Positions 15,263-23,119 of a stretch of 24,017 bases of DNA are shown in pieces (within the stretch, counting starts at the first letter, position 1; every line of letters begins with the position of its first letter). A program made the position numbers and the translations under genes. Below the pieces are notes generated by a model, which saw nothing but the letters and a program-made list of their open reading frames with translations, was not told the DNA's origin and did not search any database. This DNA comes from a virus: positions 1 to 24,017 of the IMG/VR virus record IMGVR_UViG_3300028589_000047; one strand, 5' to 3'.

Positions 15263-15852
15263 CGGTATGGGTTAAATGGTCGGATGAGGATCAGGCCTTT
15301 GTGTTTGCGGACGTCGACAACGGCGGCAATGAAATCAACCAGGCCGACTATGCGGCACTGATGCAAGGGCTCAGCGCCGGGATGATCCTGGTGGCTGATG
15401 AGCATGGCGCCCCGGTGCTGGTGGAGCCCCCTGAACCGATGATCTGGGCCAAGTGGATCGAGGAAGACCAGCGTTTCCTGTTCCTGGACAGCGACAACGG
15501 CGGGTTAACGATCACGCTGGAAGCGCATCGAGCCTTGCTGGAAGGGCAAGCCACTGGCCAGCGCATCGCGGCGGATGAACACGGGGCCCCGATGTTGGCG
15601 GCCCCCCAGGGTGCGACGCTGGCCGAGCAGGAGAGCGCCGAGCGGACCTGGCGCGACTTGCAACTGTCGTTGTCTGACGGCGTTGTCTCGCGTCATCGTG
15701 ACGAAGTGGAAAGTGGCCTGTCGACCACGCTCACGGCCGAGCAATACACCGCCCTGCAGCTGTACCGGCAGCAACTGCGCGACTGGCCGGAAAATGGCGA
15801 GTTTCCGCTGATCGATCATCGTCCGGCAGCACCCACCTGGTTGATTGAGTAA
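15259..15852 (+). CDS. Tail fibre assembly chaperone-like protein with duplicated N-terminal unit
   Basis: The 197-aa protein directly follows the fibre gene with a 4-nt overlap, the position of P2 gene G. The C-terminal part (about 125-197: ERTWRDLQLSLSDGVVSRHR, then LYRQQLRDWPENGEFPLID and PTWL) is the phage tail assembly chaperone type (PF16778-like). The N-terminal half consists of two units of 55 residues (3-57 and 62-116). They align without gaps at 27 of 55 identical positions, sharing W-K-W, DxDNGG and ADEHGAP. It probably helps the fibre fold or trimerise. It is not the Tfa type found with P2 itself. Confidence 0.85.
   Translation: MTVWVKWSDEDQAFVFADVDNGGNEINQADYAALMQGLSAGMILVADEHGAPVLVEPPEPMIWAKWIEEDQRFLFLDSDNGGLTITLEAHRALLEGQATGQRIAADEHGAPMLAAPQGATLAEQESAERTWRDLQLSLSDGVVSRHRDEVESGLSTTLTAEQYTALQLYRQQLRDWPENGEFPLIDHRPAAPTWLIE
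15265..15606 (+). repeat. Tandem 55-residue duplication inside the fibre assembly gene
   Basis: Unit 1 spans 15265-15429 and unit 2 spans 15442-15606, separated by 12 nt. The encoded units align without gaps (27 of 55 identical). Each ends in the invariant ADEHGAP block. Confidence 0.85.
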
Positions 15853-15864
15853 GAACTCACAACC

Positions 15865-15883
15865 TGTAGCCCCCGTCGTTACA
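15865..15883. promoter_or_regulatory. Dyad TGTA-N11-TACA upstream of the sheath/tube operon; candidate late-activator site 3
   Basis: TGTA is at 15865-15868 and TACA at 15880-15883, in the 107-bp gap after the fibre assembly gene and 77 bp before the sheath start. GCTCGC follows 10 bp downstream, then a GCGCGCGCGC tract, resembling what follows sites 1 and 2. It should drive FI-FII-E-T-U-D. No clear -10 hexamer is visible. Confidence 0.55.
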
Positions 15884-15959
15884 ACTCCCCGCGCTCGCTC
15901 ATCCGGCGCGCGCGCGGCAGCCTGTGCAGTGTCTTTCCACCACTGCGCAGGCAAACACC

Positions 15960-17132
15960 ATGGCCGACGAATACCATCACGGCGTGCGAGTCCTCGAAAT
16001 CTCTGAGGGCACGCGCCCCATTCGCACCGTTTCCACCGCTGTCATCGGCCTGGTCTGTACTGCCGAAGATGCTGATGCAACCGTTTTCCCCCTGGACACT
16101 CCTGTCCTGATCACCAACATTCAAGCCGCCATCGGCAAAGCGGGCACCGAGGGCACGCTGGCTGCCAGCCTGCAGGCGATTGCCGACCAGACCAAACCGG
16201 TCACCGTCGTGGTCCGCGTCGCCACCGGCGCCGATGATGCCGCGACCACCAGCAACCTGATCGGCACCACCACCGCCGCCGGCAAGTACACCGGCATGAA
16301 AGCCCTGCTCGCGGCCAAGTCGCGCTTGCAGGTCACCCCACGCATTCTCGGTGTGCCAGGTCTCGACACCCTGCCCGTGGCCACTGCGCTAGTGGCTATC
16401 GCTCAGCAGCTGCGCGCCTTCGCTTATGTCAGCGCTTCGGATTGCCAGACCAAGGAAGAGGCAACCGCCTACCGCGAGAACTTCAGCGCCCGCGAAGTCA
16501 TGGTCATCTGGCCGGACTTCCAGAACTGGAACACCGTTACCAACGCCCCCGTCACCGCTCCGGCCGTGGCGCGAGCGCTGGGTCTGCGCGCCAAAATCGA
16601 CCAGGAAGTGGGCTGGCACAAAACCCTGTCCAACGTCGCCGTCAACGGCGTCACCGGTATCAGCGCCGACGTATTCTGGGATCTGCAGAACACGGCCACC
16701 GATGCCAACTACCTCAACGGCAACGAGGTCACCACTCTGATCAACGAGGGCGGCTATCGCTTCTGGGGCAGTCGCACCTGCAGCGACGATCCGTTGTTTG
16801 CCTTCGAGAACTACACCCGCACCGCCCAAGTGTTGGCCGATACCATCGCCAACGCGCAAATGTGGGCCATGGACAAACCCATGCACCCCTCGTTGGTGCG
16901 CGACATGATCGAAAGCATCAACGACAAGTTCCGCGAAATGATCGCCGGCGGCTACCTGATCGGCGGCAGCGTCTGGTACCCCGACGACATCAACGACGCG
17001 ACCACGCTCAAGGCCGGCAAGCTGTACATCGATTACGACTACACCCCTGTGCCGCCGCTGGAAGACCTCACCCTGCGTCAGCGCATCACCGACCGTTACC
17101 TGGTCGACTTTGCCAGCCGCCTCAACAGCTAA
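15960..17132 (+). CDS. FI: Contractile tail sheath protein (P2 gpFI family)
   Basis: The 390-aa sheath subunit begins MADEYHHGVRVLEISEGTRP, the typical start of the family. Conserved blocks are VIGLVCTAEDAD, PVLITNIQAAIGKAGTEGTL, and the C-terminal GSRTCSDDPLFAFENYTRTA and YTPVPPLEDLTLRQRITDRY. It forms the outer contractile cylinder whose shortening drives the tube into the cell. I start at 15960; a longer in-frame start at 15924 has no family support. The ribosome-binding site (CAGG) is modest. A 7-bp hairpin follows the stop codon. Confidence 0.96.
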   Translation: MADEYHHGVRVLEISEGTRPIRTVSTAVIGLVCTAEDADATVFPLDTPVLITNIQAAIGKAGTEGTLAASLQAIADQTKPVTVVVRVATGADDAATTSNLIGTTTAAGKYTGMKALLAAKSRLQVTPRILGVPGLDTLPVATALVAIAQQLRAFAYVSASDCQTKEEATAYRENFSAREVMVIWPDFQNWNTVTNAPVTAPAVARALGLRAKIDQEVGWHKTLSNVAVNGVTGISADVFWDLQNTATDANYLNGNEVTTLINEGGYRFWGSRTCSDDPLFAFENYTRTAQVLADTIANAQMWAMDKPMHPSLVRDMIESINDKFREMIAGGYLIGGSVWYPDDINDATTLKAGKLYIDYDYTPVPPLEDLTLRQRITDRYLVDFASRLNS

Positions 17133-17138
17133 CCCGGG

Positions 17139-17156
17139 CCTCCCCTCATGGGGAGG
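17139..17156 (+). other. Hairpin between sheath and tube genes
   Basis: CCTCCCC (17139-17145), loop TCAT, GGGGAGG (17150-17156): a perfect 7-bp GC-rich stem 7 nt after the sheath stop codon. No U-tract follows, so it is unlikely to be a full terminator. A 3'-end stabiliser or partial attenuator for the abundant sheath mRNA is more likely. Confidence 0.5.
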
Positions 17157-17189
17157 TAACCCTGCGCCAGCCGACCGGAGAACACCGCC

Positions 17190-17705
17190 ATGGCCCTGCC
17201 CCGCAAACTCAAGAACATGAACCTTTTCAACGACGGCAACAGCTACCTGGCCGTCGCCAAGTCCGTCACCTTGCCCTCCCTCGGCCGCAAGATGGAAGCC
17301 TATCGCGGCGGCGGCATGAACGGCCCGGTCAAGGCGGATCTGGGCCTCTCCGACGACGGCATTCAGCTGGAATGGAAAACCGGCGGCCTTGATCTGATCT
17401 CGCTGCGCCAGTTCGGCATGGTCAAGGCGGCCGGCGTGCTGCTGCGTTTTACCGGTGCTTTCCAGCAGGATGACACCGAAGAAATGAGCAGCGTGGAAGT
17501 GGTTGTGCGTGGCCGTCACGAGACCATCGAAATGGGCGATGCCCAGCCCGGTGAAGACACCGAGCACGGCATGACCACCACCTGCAGCTACTACAAACTG
17601 ATCGTCGACGGCGAAGAGATTATCGAAATCGATTTGCTCAATTTCGTTGAGAAGGTCGACGGCAAAGACATGCTCGAAGAGCAGCGCAAAGCCCTGGGTA
17701 TCTAA
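17190..17705 (+). CDS. FII: Major tail tube protein (P2 gpFII family)
   Basis: The 171-aa tube subunit has the family start MALPRKLKNMNLFNDGNSYL, followed by KSVTLPSLGRKMEAYRGGGM and the C-terminal YYKLIVDGEEIIEIDLLNFV. It polymerises into the inner tail tube whose length is set by the tape measure, and delivers the DNA. A CCGGAG ribosome-binding site lies before the ATG. Hairpins stand on both sides of the gene. Confidence 0.96.
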   Translation: MALPRKLKNMNLFNDGNSYLAVAKSVTLPSLGRKMEAYRGGGMNGPVKADLGLSDDGIQLEWKTGGLDLISLRQFGMVKAAGVLLRFTGAFQQDDTEEMSSVEVVVRGRHETIEMGDAQPGEDTEHGMTTTCSYYKLIVDGEEIIEIDLLNFVEKVDGKDMLEEQRKALGI

Positions 17706-17713
17706 CTCGAATG

Positions 17714-17729
17714 GCCCTCGATTGAGGGC
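17714..17729 (+). other. Hairpin between tube and E genes
   Basis: GCCCTC (17714-17719), loop GATT, GAGGGC (17724-17729): a perfect 6-bp stem 9 nt after the tube stop codon and 24 nt before E. No U-tract follows. It mirrors the hairpin after the sheath gene, and together they bracket the tube cistron. Confidence 0.5.
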
Positions 17730-17753
17730 TTACCCCACCTCCTGGAGAAAACC

Positions 17754-18101
17754 ATGTCCACACCTGAAACCGCAAAATCCACTGTGACCGCGCCTGAAGA
17801 GAACAAGCACGACGAAAACACCGTTGAGCTCGACACCCCCATCCAGCGCGGCAATCAACTCATCAGCACCATCACTCTGCGCAAACCTTGCGCGGGTGAG
17901 CTGCGTGGCATCCACCTGGCCGAGCTGCTGAACCTCGATGTAGCCAGCCTGATCAAGGTCATCCCGCGCATCAGCTCGCCTGGCATCACCGCCCCTGAAG
18001 CTGCCGGCATGGACCCAGCCGACCTGCTGGCCATCGGCGGCAAGGTCGTCGGTTTTTTGCTGCAGAAGCAGGCGAAGACGGATGCATCCCTCGTTGCGTA
18101 G
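17754..18101 (+). CDS. E: Tail assembly chaperone E (P2 gpE family)
   Basis: The 115-aa protein has an acidic, disordered start and the conserved core ELDTPIQRGNQLISTITLRK followed by PCAGELRGIHLAELLNLDV and SLIKVIPRISSPGI. It corresponds to P2 gpE, which with its frameshifted product E+E' coats the tape measure during tail assembly. GGAG lies 7 nt before the ATG. Near its 3' end the T6G heptamer (18053-18059) sits in register for a -1 shift into E'. Confidence 0.94.
   Translation: MSTPETAKSTVTAPEENKHDENTVELDTPIQRGNQLISTITLRKPCAGELRGIHLAELLNLDVASLIKVIPRISSPGITAPEAAGMDPADLLAIGGKVVGFLLQKQAKTDASLVA
18053..18059 (+). promoter_or_regulatory. Programmed -1 ribosomal frameshift site (T TTT TTG) for E+E'
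   Basis: The heptamer TTTTTTG is read in the zero frame of E as GGT-TTT-TTG, which is the X-XXY-YYZ register. A one-base slip continues at GCT (18059) and runs 17 codons without a stop, in frame with the E' ATG at 18110, to the TGA at 18227-18229. The same T6G sequence drives E/E' frameshifting in P2. The predicted fusion is 102 residues of E plus 56, 158 aa in total. A palindrome GGATGCATCC lies 20 nt downstream, but I see no strong pseudoknot. Confidence 0.88.
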
Positions 18102-18109
18102 AGGACGCC

Positions 18110-18229
18110 ATGGCCGATCTGGCCGTGGTCTTTCACTGGGCGCCAGCCGACATGGATCGGCTGGGCCTGCAGGAACTGATGGACTGGCGCGAGAGGGCGC
18201 GGGTTAGGAGTAGCGCCGATGGCCAATGA
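18110..18229 (+). CDS. E': Tail protein E' (P2 GpE' family, 39 aa)
   Basis: This short frame encodes a 39-aa protein starting MADLAVVFHWAPADMDRLGL and containing ELMDWRERA, which fits the small P2 GpE'-type domain. It is normally made as the C-terminal part of E+E' through the T6G frameshift. GAGGA (18101-18105) also lies just before its own ATG, so separate initiation is possible. The last 11 nt overlap the tape measure start. The fusion should bridge E to the tape measure protein during tube assembly. Confidence 0.9.
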   Translation: MADLAVVFHWAPADMDRLGLQELMDWRERARVRSSADGQ

Positions 18230-21200
18230 TCTACGACTTCAGGTATTGCTCAATGCCATCGACAAGGCCTCCGCACCGTTGCGGCAAATCAGCCAGGGCA
18301 GTCTCGAGACGGCCCGGGCGCTGAAGAGCGCCCGTGACCGCCTCAAGGAACTCAACACCCAACAGAAGGACGTCAGCGCCTGGCGCGAGCTGCAAGCCAC
18401 CAACCGTGAGACAGCGGCAACGCTGGAGGCCAGCAACGCCAAGCTGGGCGAACTCAGCCGCGCCACCGCCAAAGTGCGTCAGCAGCTGGCCCCCACCCAG
18501 GCGCTGGTCGAACAATCACGGCAAAAATTCGATGCACTCAAGGACACCCAGGGCGAGCTGAAGCGCGAACTCACCAGCTCACGCGATGCCCTTGGGTTGG
18601 TCCGTGATGAGTACGGCAAAGCACGAACCCAGATTGCAGCCCTCAATGCGGTGACCAGTCAGGGCAATTCGCTTACTGACAAACAGCGCATTGAATATGA
18701 GCAACTGACCACGGCTCAGCGAGCCAGAAAGGTTGAGCTCGACCAACTGGCAGCCAAAGAAAAAACCCTTTCCGAACGCTACACCACCGGCAATGCGCAG
18801 CTACGTTCCGCCCGTGCAGGGCATGCCAGTCTGCGCGAAGAGCTGCGCCGGCTGGAGCAACCGCACAAGGCCCAGCTTGCCCTGTTACGTCAGCAGACCG
18901 GCGAATCCAAACGGTTGGGCGAACAGTACGGACAGCAGAAAGCCAAGCTGGCCAGCCTCGCCGCACAGCTCAAAGAAGCGGGGATCAACACCAACACTCT
19001 TGGCGCGCACGAGCTCAAACTCAAGAGCCAAATTGACGCCGCCAACACCAGCATCGATACCCAAAGCAAGCGCATGGCTGCCCTGAATGCGCAGCAGGCC
19101 CGAGCAGCGAAACTGCGCGCGAACTTCGGCAGAAGTCGAGAGATGGTGGGAGTTACGGCAAGTGCGGGCGCCAGCTCTGTCGCCACCGGTGCGACCGCTG
19201 GGCTGCCGATTCTGGCAATGGTGAAGAATTATTCGAGCTTCGAGGACGCCATGGCCGGCGTCGCCAAGCAGGTCGAGGGCGCCCGGGACGACAACGGCAA
19301 ACTCACCCAGACCTATTACGACATGGGGGCAGCTATCAAGAAGATGGCGGAAAGCATTCCCATGGCAACCACAGACATCGCGGCGCTCGTGGAGGGCGGC
19401 GCGCGGATGGGCGTCCAGGGCAAGGACAACTTGCTCGAGTTCGCCCGCGTTGCGGCCACAGCGGCCACCGCTTTTGAACTGCCGGCCGATCAGATCGGGG
19501 AGAACCTGGCCAGAATCGCGGACCTATACAAATTGCCGATCAAAGACATCAGCCAGCTCGGCGATGCGATCAATTACCTCGATGACAATGCCAAGTCCAA
19601 GGGCGCAGACATTATCGACGTGATGCAGCGCACCGCGGGCATCACGGCCTCAGTGGGCATGTCGTTCAAGGATGCGGCGGCGTTGGGCTCCACCTTCTTG
19701 ACCCTGGGTGCTTCGGCGGAAGTCGCGGGCACGGCCACCAACGCCATGATCCGTGAACTGGCGATTGCAACGAAGCAGCCGAAGCGGTTCCAACAAGGAC
19801 TGGCGGCGGTTGGGTTGGAAGCGAAAGCTGTGCAGGATGGCATGGCCAAGGACGCCACCGGCACCATCCAGAAGGTACTGGAAGCGGTGAGCAAGTTACC
19901 CAAGGCTGAACAGCTTGGCGTTATGACTGAGCTATTCGGCAAGGAATACGGCGACGACGCCGCAAAGCTCACCGCCAACATCGGCGAGTACCGGCGCCAG
20001 CTCGAACTGGTGAACAGCACCAAGGGTGCCGGATCGATGCAAAAAGAAGGTGACATCAAAGGACAGCAGCTGTCAGCCCGCTGGCAAATGTCGCAAAACC
20101 GAATGTTTAACCTCAGCAGCGCCATGGGCGAAACGCTGCGACCAACCCTCATTGAGCTGGTCGACGGCTTTAACCGCATCATCGAGCGGGTGAACACCTG
20201 GGCAACTGAAAACCCTATGCTCGTCGCGAGCCTGCTGAAAGTCGCGGCAGGGATTGCAGCCCTGTCTGCTGGCTTCGGTGTCGTCGCACTCGGTATTGCC
20301 GGCGTGCTTGGCCCTTTCCTCGCTGTGCGTTTCGCGCTGTCCATGATGGGGCTGAAAATCCCCACGCTGCTGGGCTTGCTGAGAGTGCTGGCCGTAGCCT
20401 TCAGCGGTGGACTGGTAACTGCTATTCGCGCCGTCAGCATCGCCCTGTGGGGGCTGGCCGCCAACCCTGTGGCGCTGGCGATCGCTGCCATCGTGGCGGT
20501 ACTCGCCGGCGCCGGTTACCTCATCTACCAGAACTGGGACCAGGTGAAGCTGTACTTCGCCAATGCATGGACCGAGATCAAGGCCGGCTTCAGCGGCGGC
20601 ATCGGTGGCATTCTCACCACTCTGGCCAACTTCAGTCCGATTGGACTGATCTACCAAGCCTTTGCTGGTGTGCTGAGCTATCTGGGCGTGGATCTGCCGA
20701 CGCGCTTCACCGAGTTCGGCAACATGATCGTCAACGGCCTGGTCAACGGGCTCATGGCCGGTGCCGGGCAGATCAAGGACGCCATCACCTCGATCGGTGG
20801 CTCGACCATCGATTGGTTCAAAGAAAAACTCGGCATCCACAGCCCATCGCGGGTTTTTGCCGAACTGGGCGGCTTTACCATGGCCGGCCTGACACAGGGG
20901 CTGCAATCCGGTGAACAAGGCCCGCTGGATGCCGTCGCGCAAATCAGCAAGCAGCTCACCAGCGCGGGCTCGTTCGTGATGAATGCGATCTCCGGCCCAT
21001 CCTCGACGGGGGAGCCACGCACCCCAGCCGAGGCTGCCGGTGTGGCTCAAACGCTCAAGGCGGCGCAATCGACCATGCCCCCGACTGGTCCAGATGAGAG
21101 TGGCACAGGTGTTCTGGCGACGTTAGCCACTCTCGGCAAACAGATCACGGCTGCTGGCGCCATGGCATTGGGCGGCATGGCAGCGCCCGTCATGGCCATG

Positions 21201-21419
21201 GGCACGGCGGTAACTCCATCGGTTGAGATCGACAGCCGAGCCCCTGTCACACCACAGGCTGCCGTGACCTACGACAGTCACGACCACTACGAGATCAACA
21301 TTCCCACCACCCCGGGCATGGATGCCCAAGCCATTGCCCGCGCCGTGCGTGCCGAGCTGACTCGCATCGATCAGGAAAAATCCGCCCGCAAACGCAGCCA
21401 GCTGTCCGACCAGGAGTAA
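18219..21419 (+). CDS. T: Tail tape measure protein (P2 gpT family)
   Basis: The 1066-aa protein measures tail length and is injected ahead of the DNA. Residues about 10-310 are charged coiled coil. The conserved TP901-type core starts around 330 (YSSFEDAMAGVAKQVEGARD, then GGARMGVQGKDNLLEFARVA, and SLGSTFLTLGASAEVAGTAT-like residues). Hydrophobic segments run from about 667 to 807 (LLKVAAGIAALSAGFGVVAL, NPVALAIAAIVAVLAGAGYL). An IHSPSRVFAELGG motif around 875 is typical of tape measures. P2 gpT is 815 aa, so this tail should be longer. It overlaps E' by 11 nt. Confidence 0.95.
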   Translation: MANDLRLQVLLNAIDKASAPLRQISQGSLETARALKSARDRLKELNTQQKDVSAWRELQATNRETAATLEASNAKLGELSRATAKVRQQLAPTQALVEQSRQKFDALKDTQGELKRELTSSRDALGLVRDEYGKARTQIAALNAVTSQGNSLTDKQRIEYEQLTTAQRARKVELDQLAAKEKTLSERYTTGNAQLRSARAGHASLREELRRLEQPHKAQLALLRQQTGESKRLGEQYGQQKAKLASLAAQLKEAGINTNTLGAHELKLKSQIDAANTSIDTQSKRMAALNAQQARAAKLRANFGRSREMVGVTASAGASSVATGATAGLPILAMVKNYSSFEDAMAGVAKQVEGARDDNGKLTQTYYDMGAAIKKMAESIPMATTDIAALVEGGARMGVQGKDNLLEFARVAATAATAFELPADQIGENLARIADLYKLPIKDISQLGDAINYLDDNAKSKGADIIDVMQRTAGITASVGMSFKDAAALGSTFLTLGASAEVAGTATNAMIRELAIATKQPKRFQQGLAAVGLEAKAVQDGMAKDATGTIQKVLEAVSKLPKAEQLGVMTELFGKEYGDDAAKLTANIGEYRRQLELVNSTKGAGSMQKEGDIKGQQLSARWQMSQNRMFNLSSAMGETLRPTLIELVDGFNRIIERVNTWATENPMLVASLLKVAAGIAALSAGFGVVALGIAGVLGPFLAVRFALSMMGLKIPTLLGLLRVLAVAFSGGLVTAIRAVSIALWGLAANPVALAIAAIVAVLAGAGYLIYQNWDQVKLYFANAWTEIKAGFSGGIGGILTTLANFSPIGLIYQAFAGVLSYLGVDLPTRFTEFGNMIVNGLVNGLMAGAGQIKDAITSIGGSTIDWFKEKLGIHSPSRVFAELGGFTMAGLTQGLQSGEQGPLDAVAQISKQLTSAGSFVMNAISGPSSTGEPRTPAEAAGVAQTLKAAQSTMPPTGPDESGTGVLATLATLGKQITAAGAMALGGMAAPVMAMGTAVTPSVEIDSRAPVTPQAAVTYDSHDHYEINIPTTPGMDAQAIARAVRAELTRIDQEKSARKRSQLSDQE

Positions 21420-21424
21420 CCCAC

Positions 21425-21865
21425 ATGATGCTTGCCCTCGGCATGTTCGTTTTTAGCCTGCACACGGCTGCGTATCAGGAGATGCAACGCCAAACGGATT
21501 GGCGCCACCCCGGCAGTAGACGAATCGGTATCAACCCGGCCCGCCAGTTTCTGGGCCGGGGGGAGGATGCCATCACCCTCCCCGGCATCATCCTTCCGGA
21601 GTTGGCCGGTATTGTCTTGAGCCTGGACGTGCTACGCCAGATGGCTGACACCGGCAAGGCCTGGCCCATGGTCGAAGGTACCGGCCGATTGTGCGGACTC
21701 TGGGTGATCGACAACCTGACGGAAACCAGGACCATCTTCTTTTCCAACGGCGCCGCCCGGCGGATCGAATTCAACTTGAGCCTGAAACGCGTCGACGATG
21801 GTCGTATGGATCTGCTCGGAGCGAGCACCGGCGCCGGCTTGAACATTGTGAGGGGGCTCCTGTGA
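21425..21865 (+). CDS. U: Tail protein U (P2 gpU family)
   Basis: The 146-aa tail terminator-type protein begins MMLALGMFVFSLHTAAYQEM. It then has QRQTDWRHPGSRRIG, RGEDAITLPGIILPELAG, GKAWPMVEGTGRLCGLWVID and FFSNGAARRIEFNLSLKRVD, all conserved in gpU. AGGAG within the tape measure 3' end supports the start; ATG codons at 21425 and 21428 are equally possible. Its stop overlaps the GTG start of D. Confidence 0.95.
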   Translation: MMLALGMFVFSLHTAAYQEMQRQTDWRHPGSRRIGINPARQFLGRGEDAITLPGIILPELAGIVLSLDVLRQMADTGKAWPMVEGTGRLCGLWVIDNLTETRTIFFSNGAARRIEFNLSLKRVDDGRMDLLGASTGAGLNIVRGLL

Positions 21866-23118
21866 TCGATGCCGCGATTGCCCGTGTGACGGGCTACGTG
21901 AAAAACACCCTTGAACAGGCTCGTCGCGATGCCACCTATCCGGTACCGGCGTTTCGCTTGACCGTCGATGGCAACGACCTCGCACAGTTGATCAGTCCGC
22001 GGCTGATGAGCCTAGAGCTGACCGACAATCGCGGCATCGAGGCCGACCAGCTCAGCATTACGCTCAGCGACCACGATGGCCTGCTGGTCATTCCACCCAA
22101 AGGCGCGATCTTGCGGCTGTGGCTGGGCTGGAGTGATACCGGCCTGGTCGACAAAGGCACCTACACCGTCGACGAAACCGAGCACAGCGGCGCACCCGAC
22201 GTGCTCAGCATTCGCGCGCGATCGGCAGACCTGCGCAAGGGGCTCAAGACCAAACGCGAGCGCAGCTGGAGCAACACCACCCTGGGTGAAGTACTTGGAG
22301 CCATCGCCAGTGGCAATGGCCTCAAGGCCACGATTGCCGAAGCCCTGGGCGGCCTGCCCATCCTGCAGCTCGACCAGGCCAATGAATCGGATGCCAACCT
22401 GATCAGTCGACTGGGCGAAGAGTTCGATGCCGTGGCAACAGTCAAAGCTGGCTGCCTGCTGTGCATGCCGGCCGGCGGTGGCAAGACGGCCAGCGGCCTG
22501 GCACTGCCCCATATCACTCTGACCCGCGTCGATGGCGACCAGCACCGATACCTGCAAGCCGATCGCGACAGCTACGACGGTGTGCGGGCCTATTACTACG
22601 ACGTGAACAGTGCCAAGAAACAGGAAGCCATTGCCGGCGGCGGTGAAAACCTCAAGGACCTGCGCCATACCTACAGCGACCGGCAGTCGGCCCTGCGGGC
22701 TGCCCGGGCCGAGTTCAATCGTCTGCAACGTGGCAGCGCCACCCTGAGCTACACCCTTGCACGGGGCCGACCGGATCTGATTCCAGAGTTGACCTACACG
22801 CTCCAGGGCGTGAAGGCCGAGATTGATGAGATCATCTGGTATGGCGGCAACATCCAGCACAGCCTCAGCGCCGACAATGGCTACACCATGAGCCTGGATC
22901 TGGAAAGCAAACTGCCGGAGGACTCGGTGGAGGACTTGGCCGAGGAAAACAATGGCGAGTACACCGGGATCATCGCGTATTACCGCGACATACAAACAGG
23001 AAAAGAAAAATCCGTCTCGGCGGGAGATCAAACAAAGCCGAGACGGTTGACATGGCTATATGCAAGTGAAAGAACGGCTAAGAGGGCAGTAAATCGCGAG
23101 CTAAAAAAAATACAATAA
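21862..23118 (+). CDS. D: Tail hub protein D (P2 gpD family, late control D)
   Basis: The 418-aa tail hub protein relates to T4 gp27 and VgrG. It connects tube and spike. It starts at GTG (21862), overlapping the U stop as GTGA, with AGGGGG upstream; the frame extends further 5' but only as a shadow of U. Conserved parts are YPVPAFRLTVDGNDL, DQLSITLSDHDGLL, LDQANESDANLISRLGEEFD and the C-terminal tail GIIAYYRDIQTGKEKSVSAG then RRLTWLYASERTAKRAV. The last 130 nt turn AT-rich and include a perfect 10-bp inverted repeat. Confidence 0.95.
   Translation: MIDAAIARVTGYVKNTLEQARRDATYPVPAFRLTVDGNDLAQLISPRLMSLELTDNRGIEADQLSITLSDHDGLLVIPPKGAILRLWLGWSDTGLVDKGTYTVDETEHSGAPDVLSIRARSADLRKGLKTKRERSWSNTTLGEVLGAIASGNGLKATIAEALGGLPILQLDQANESDANLISRLGEEFDAVATVKAGCLLCMPAGGGKTASGLALPHITLTRVDGDQHRYLQADRDSYDGVRAYYYDVNSAKKQEAIAGGGENLKDLRHTYSDRQSALRAARAEFNRLQRGSATLSYTLARGRPDLIPELTYTLQGVKAEIDEIIWYGGNIQHSLSADNGYTMSLDLESKLPEDSVEDLAEENNGEYTGIIAYYRDIQTGKEKSVSAGDQTKPRRLTWLYASERTAKRAVNRELKKIQ
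23012..23046. repeat. Perfect 10-bp inverted repeat in the 3' end of gene D
   Basis: CCGTCTCGGC (23012-23021) and GCCGAGACGG (23037-23046) are exact reverse complements with a 15-nt spacer. It lies in coding sequence at the point where composition shifts from GC-rich phage structural DNA to AT-rich cargo DNA. TTGACA follows immediately (23047-23052), but with no -10 partner. Confidence 0.7.
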
Positions 23119-23119
23119 T

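Noticed and set aside
16389-17567. 392-codon open frame on the minus strand across the sheath and tube genes
   Set aside because: It is antisense to two clearly recognised genes, low in complexity (rich in G, V, A, H, D) and typical of shadow frames in high-GC DNA.
19574-20491. 305-codon minus-strand frame inside the tape measure gene
   Set aside because: It is Ser/Ala/Pro-rich antisense shadow sequence with no family resemblance.
22012-23031. 339-codon minus-strand open frame across gene D
   Set aside because: Antisense shadow of a conserved gene with no recognisable domain.
23047-23052. TTGACA resembling a -35 promoter box inside gene D
   Set aside because: No -10 hexamer at 16-18 bp, and it lies in conserved coding sequence.
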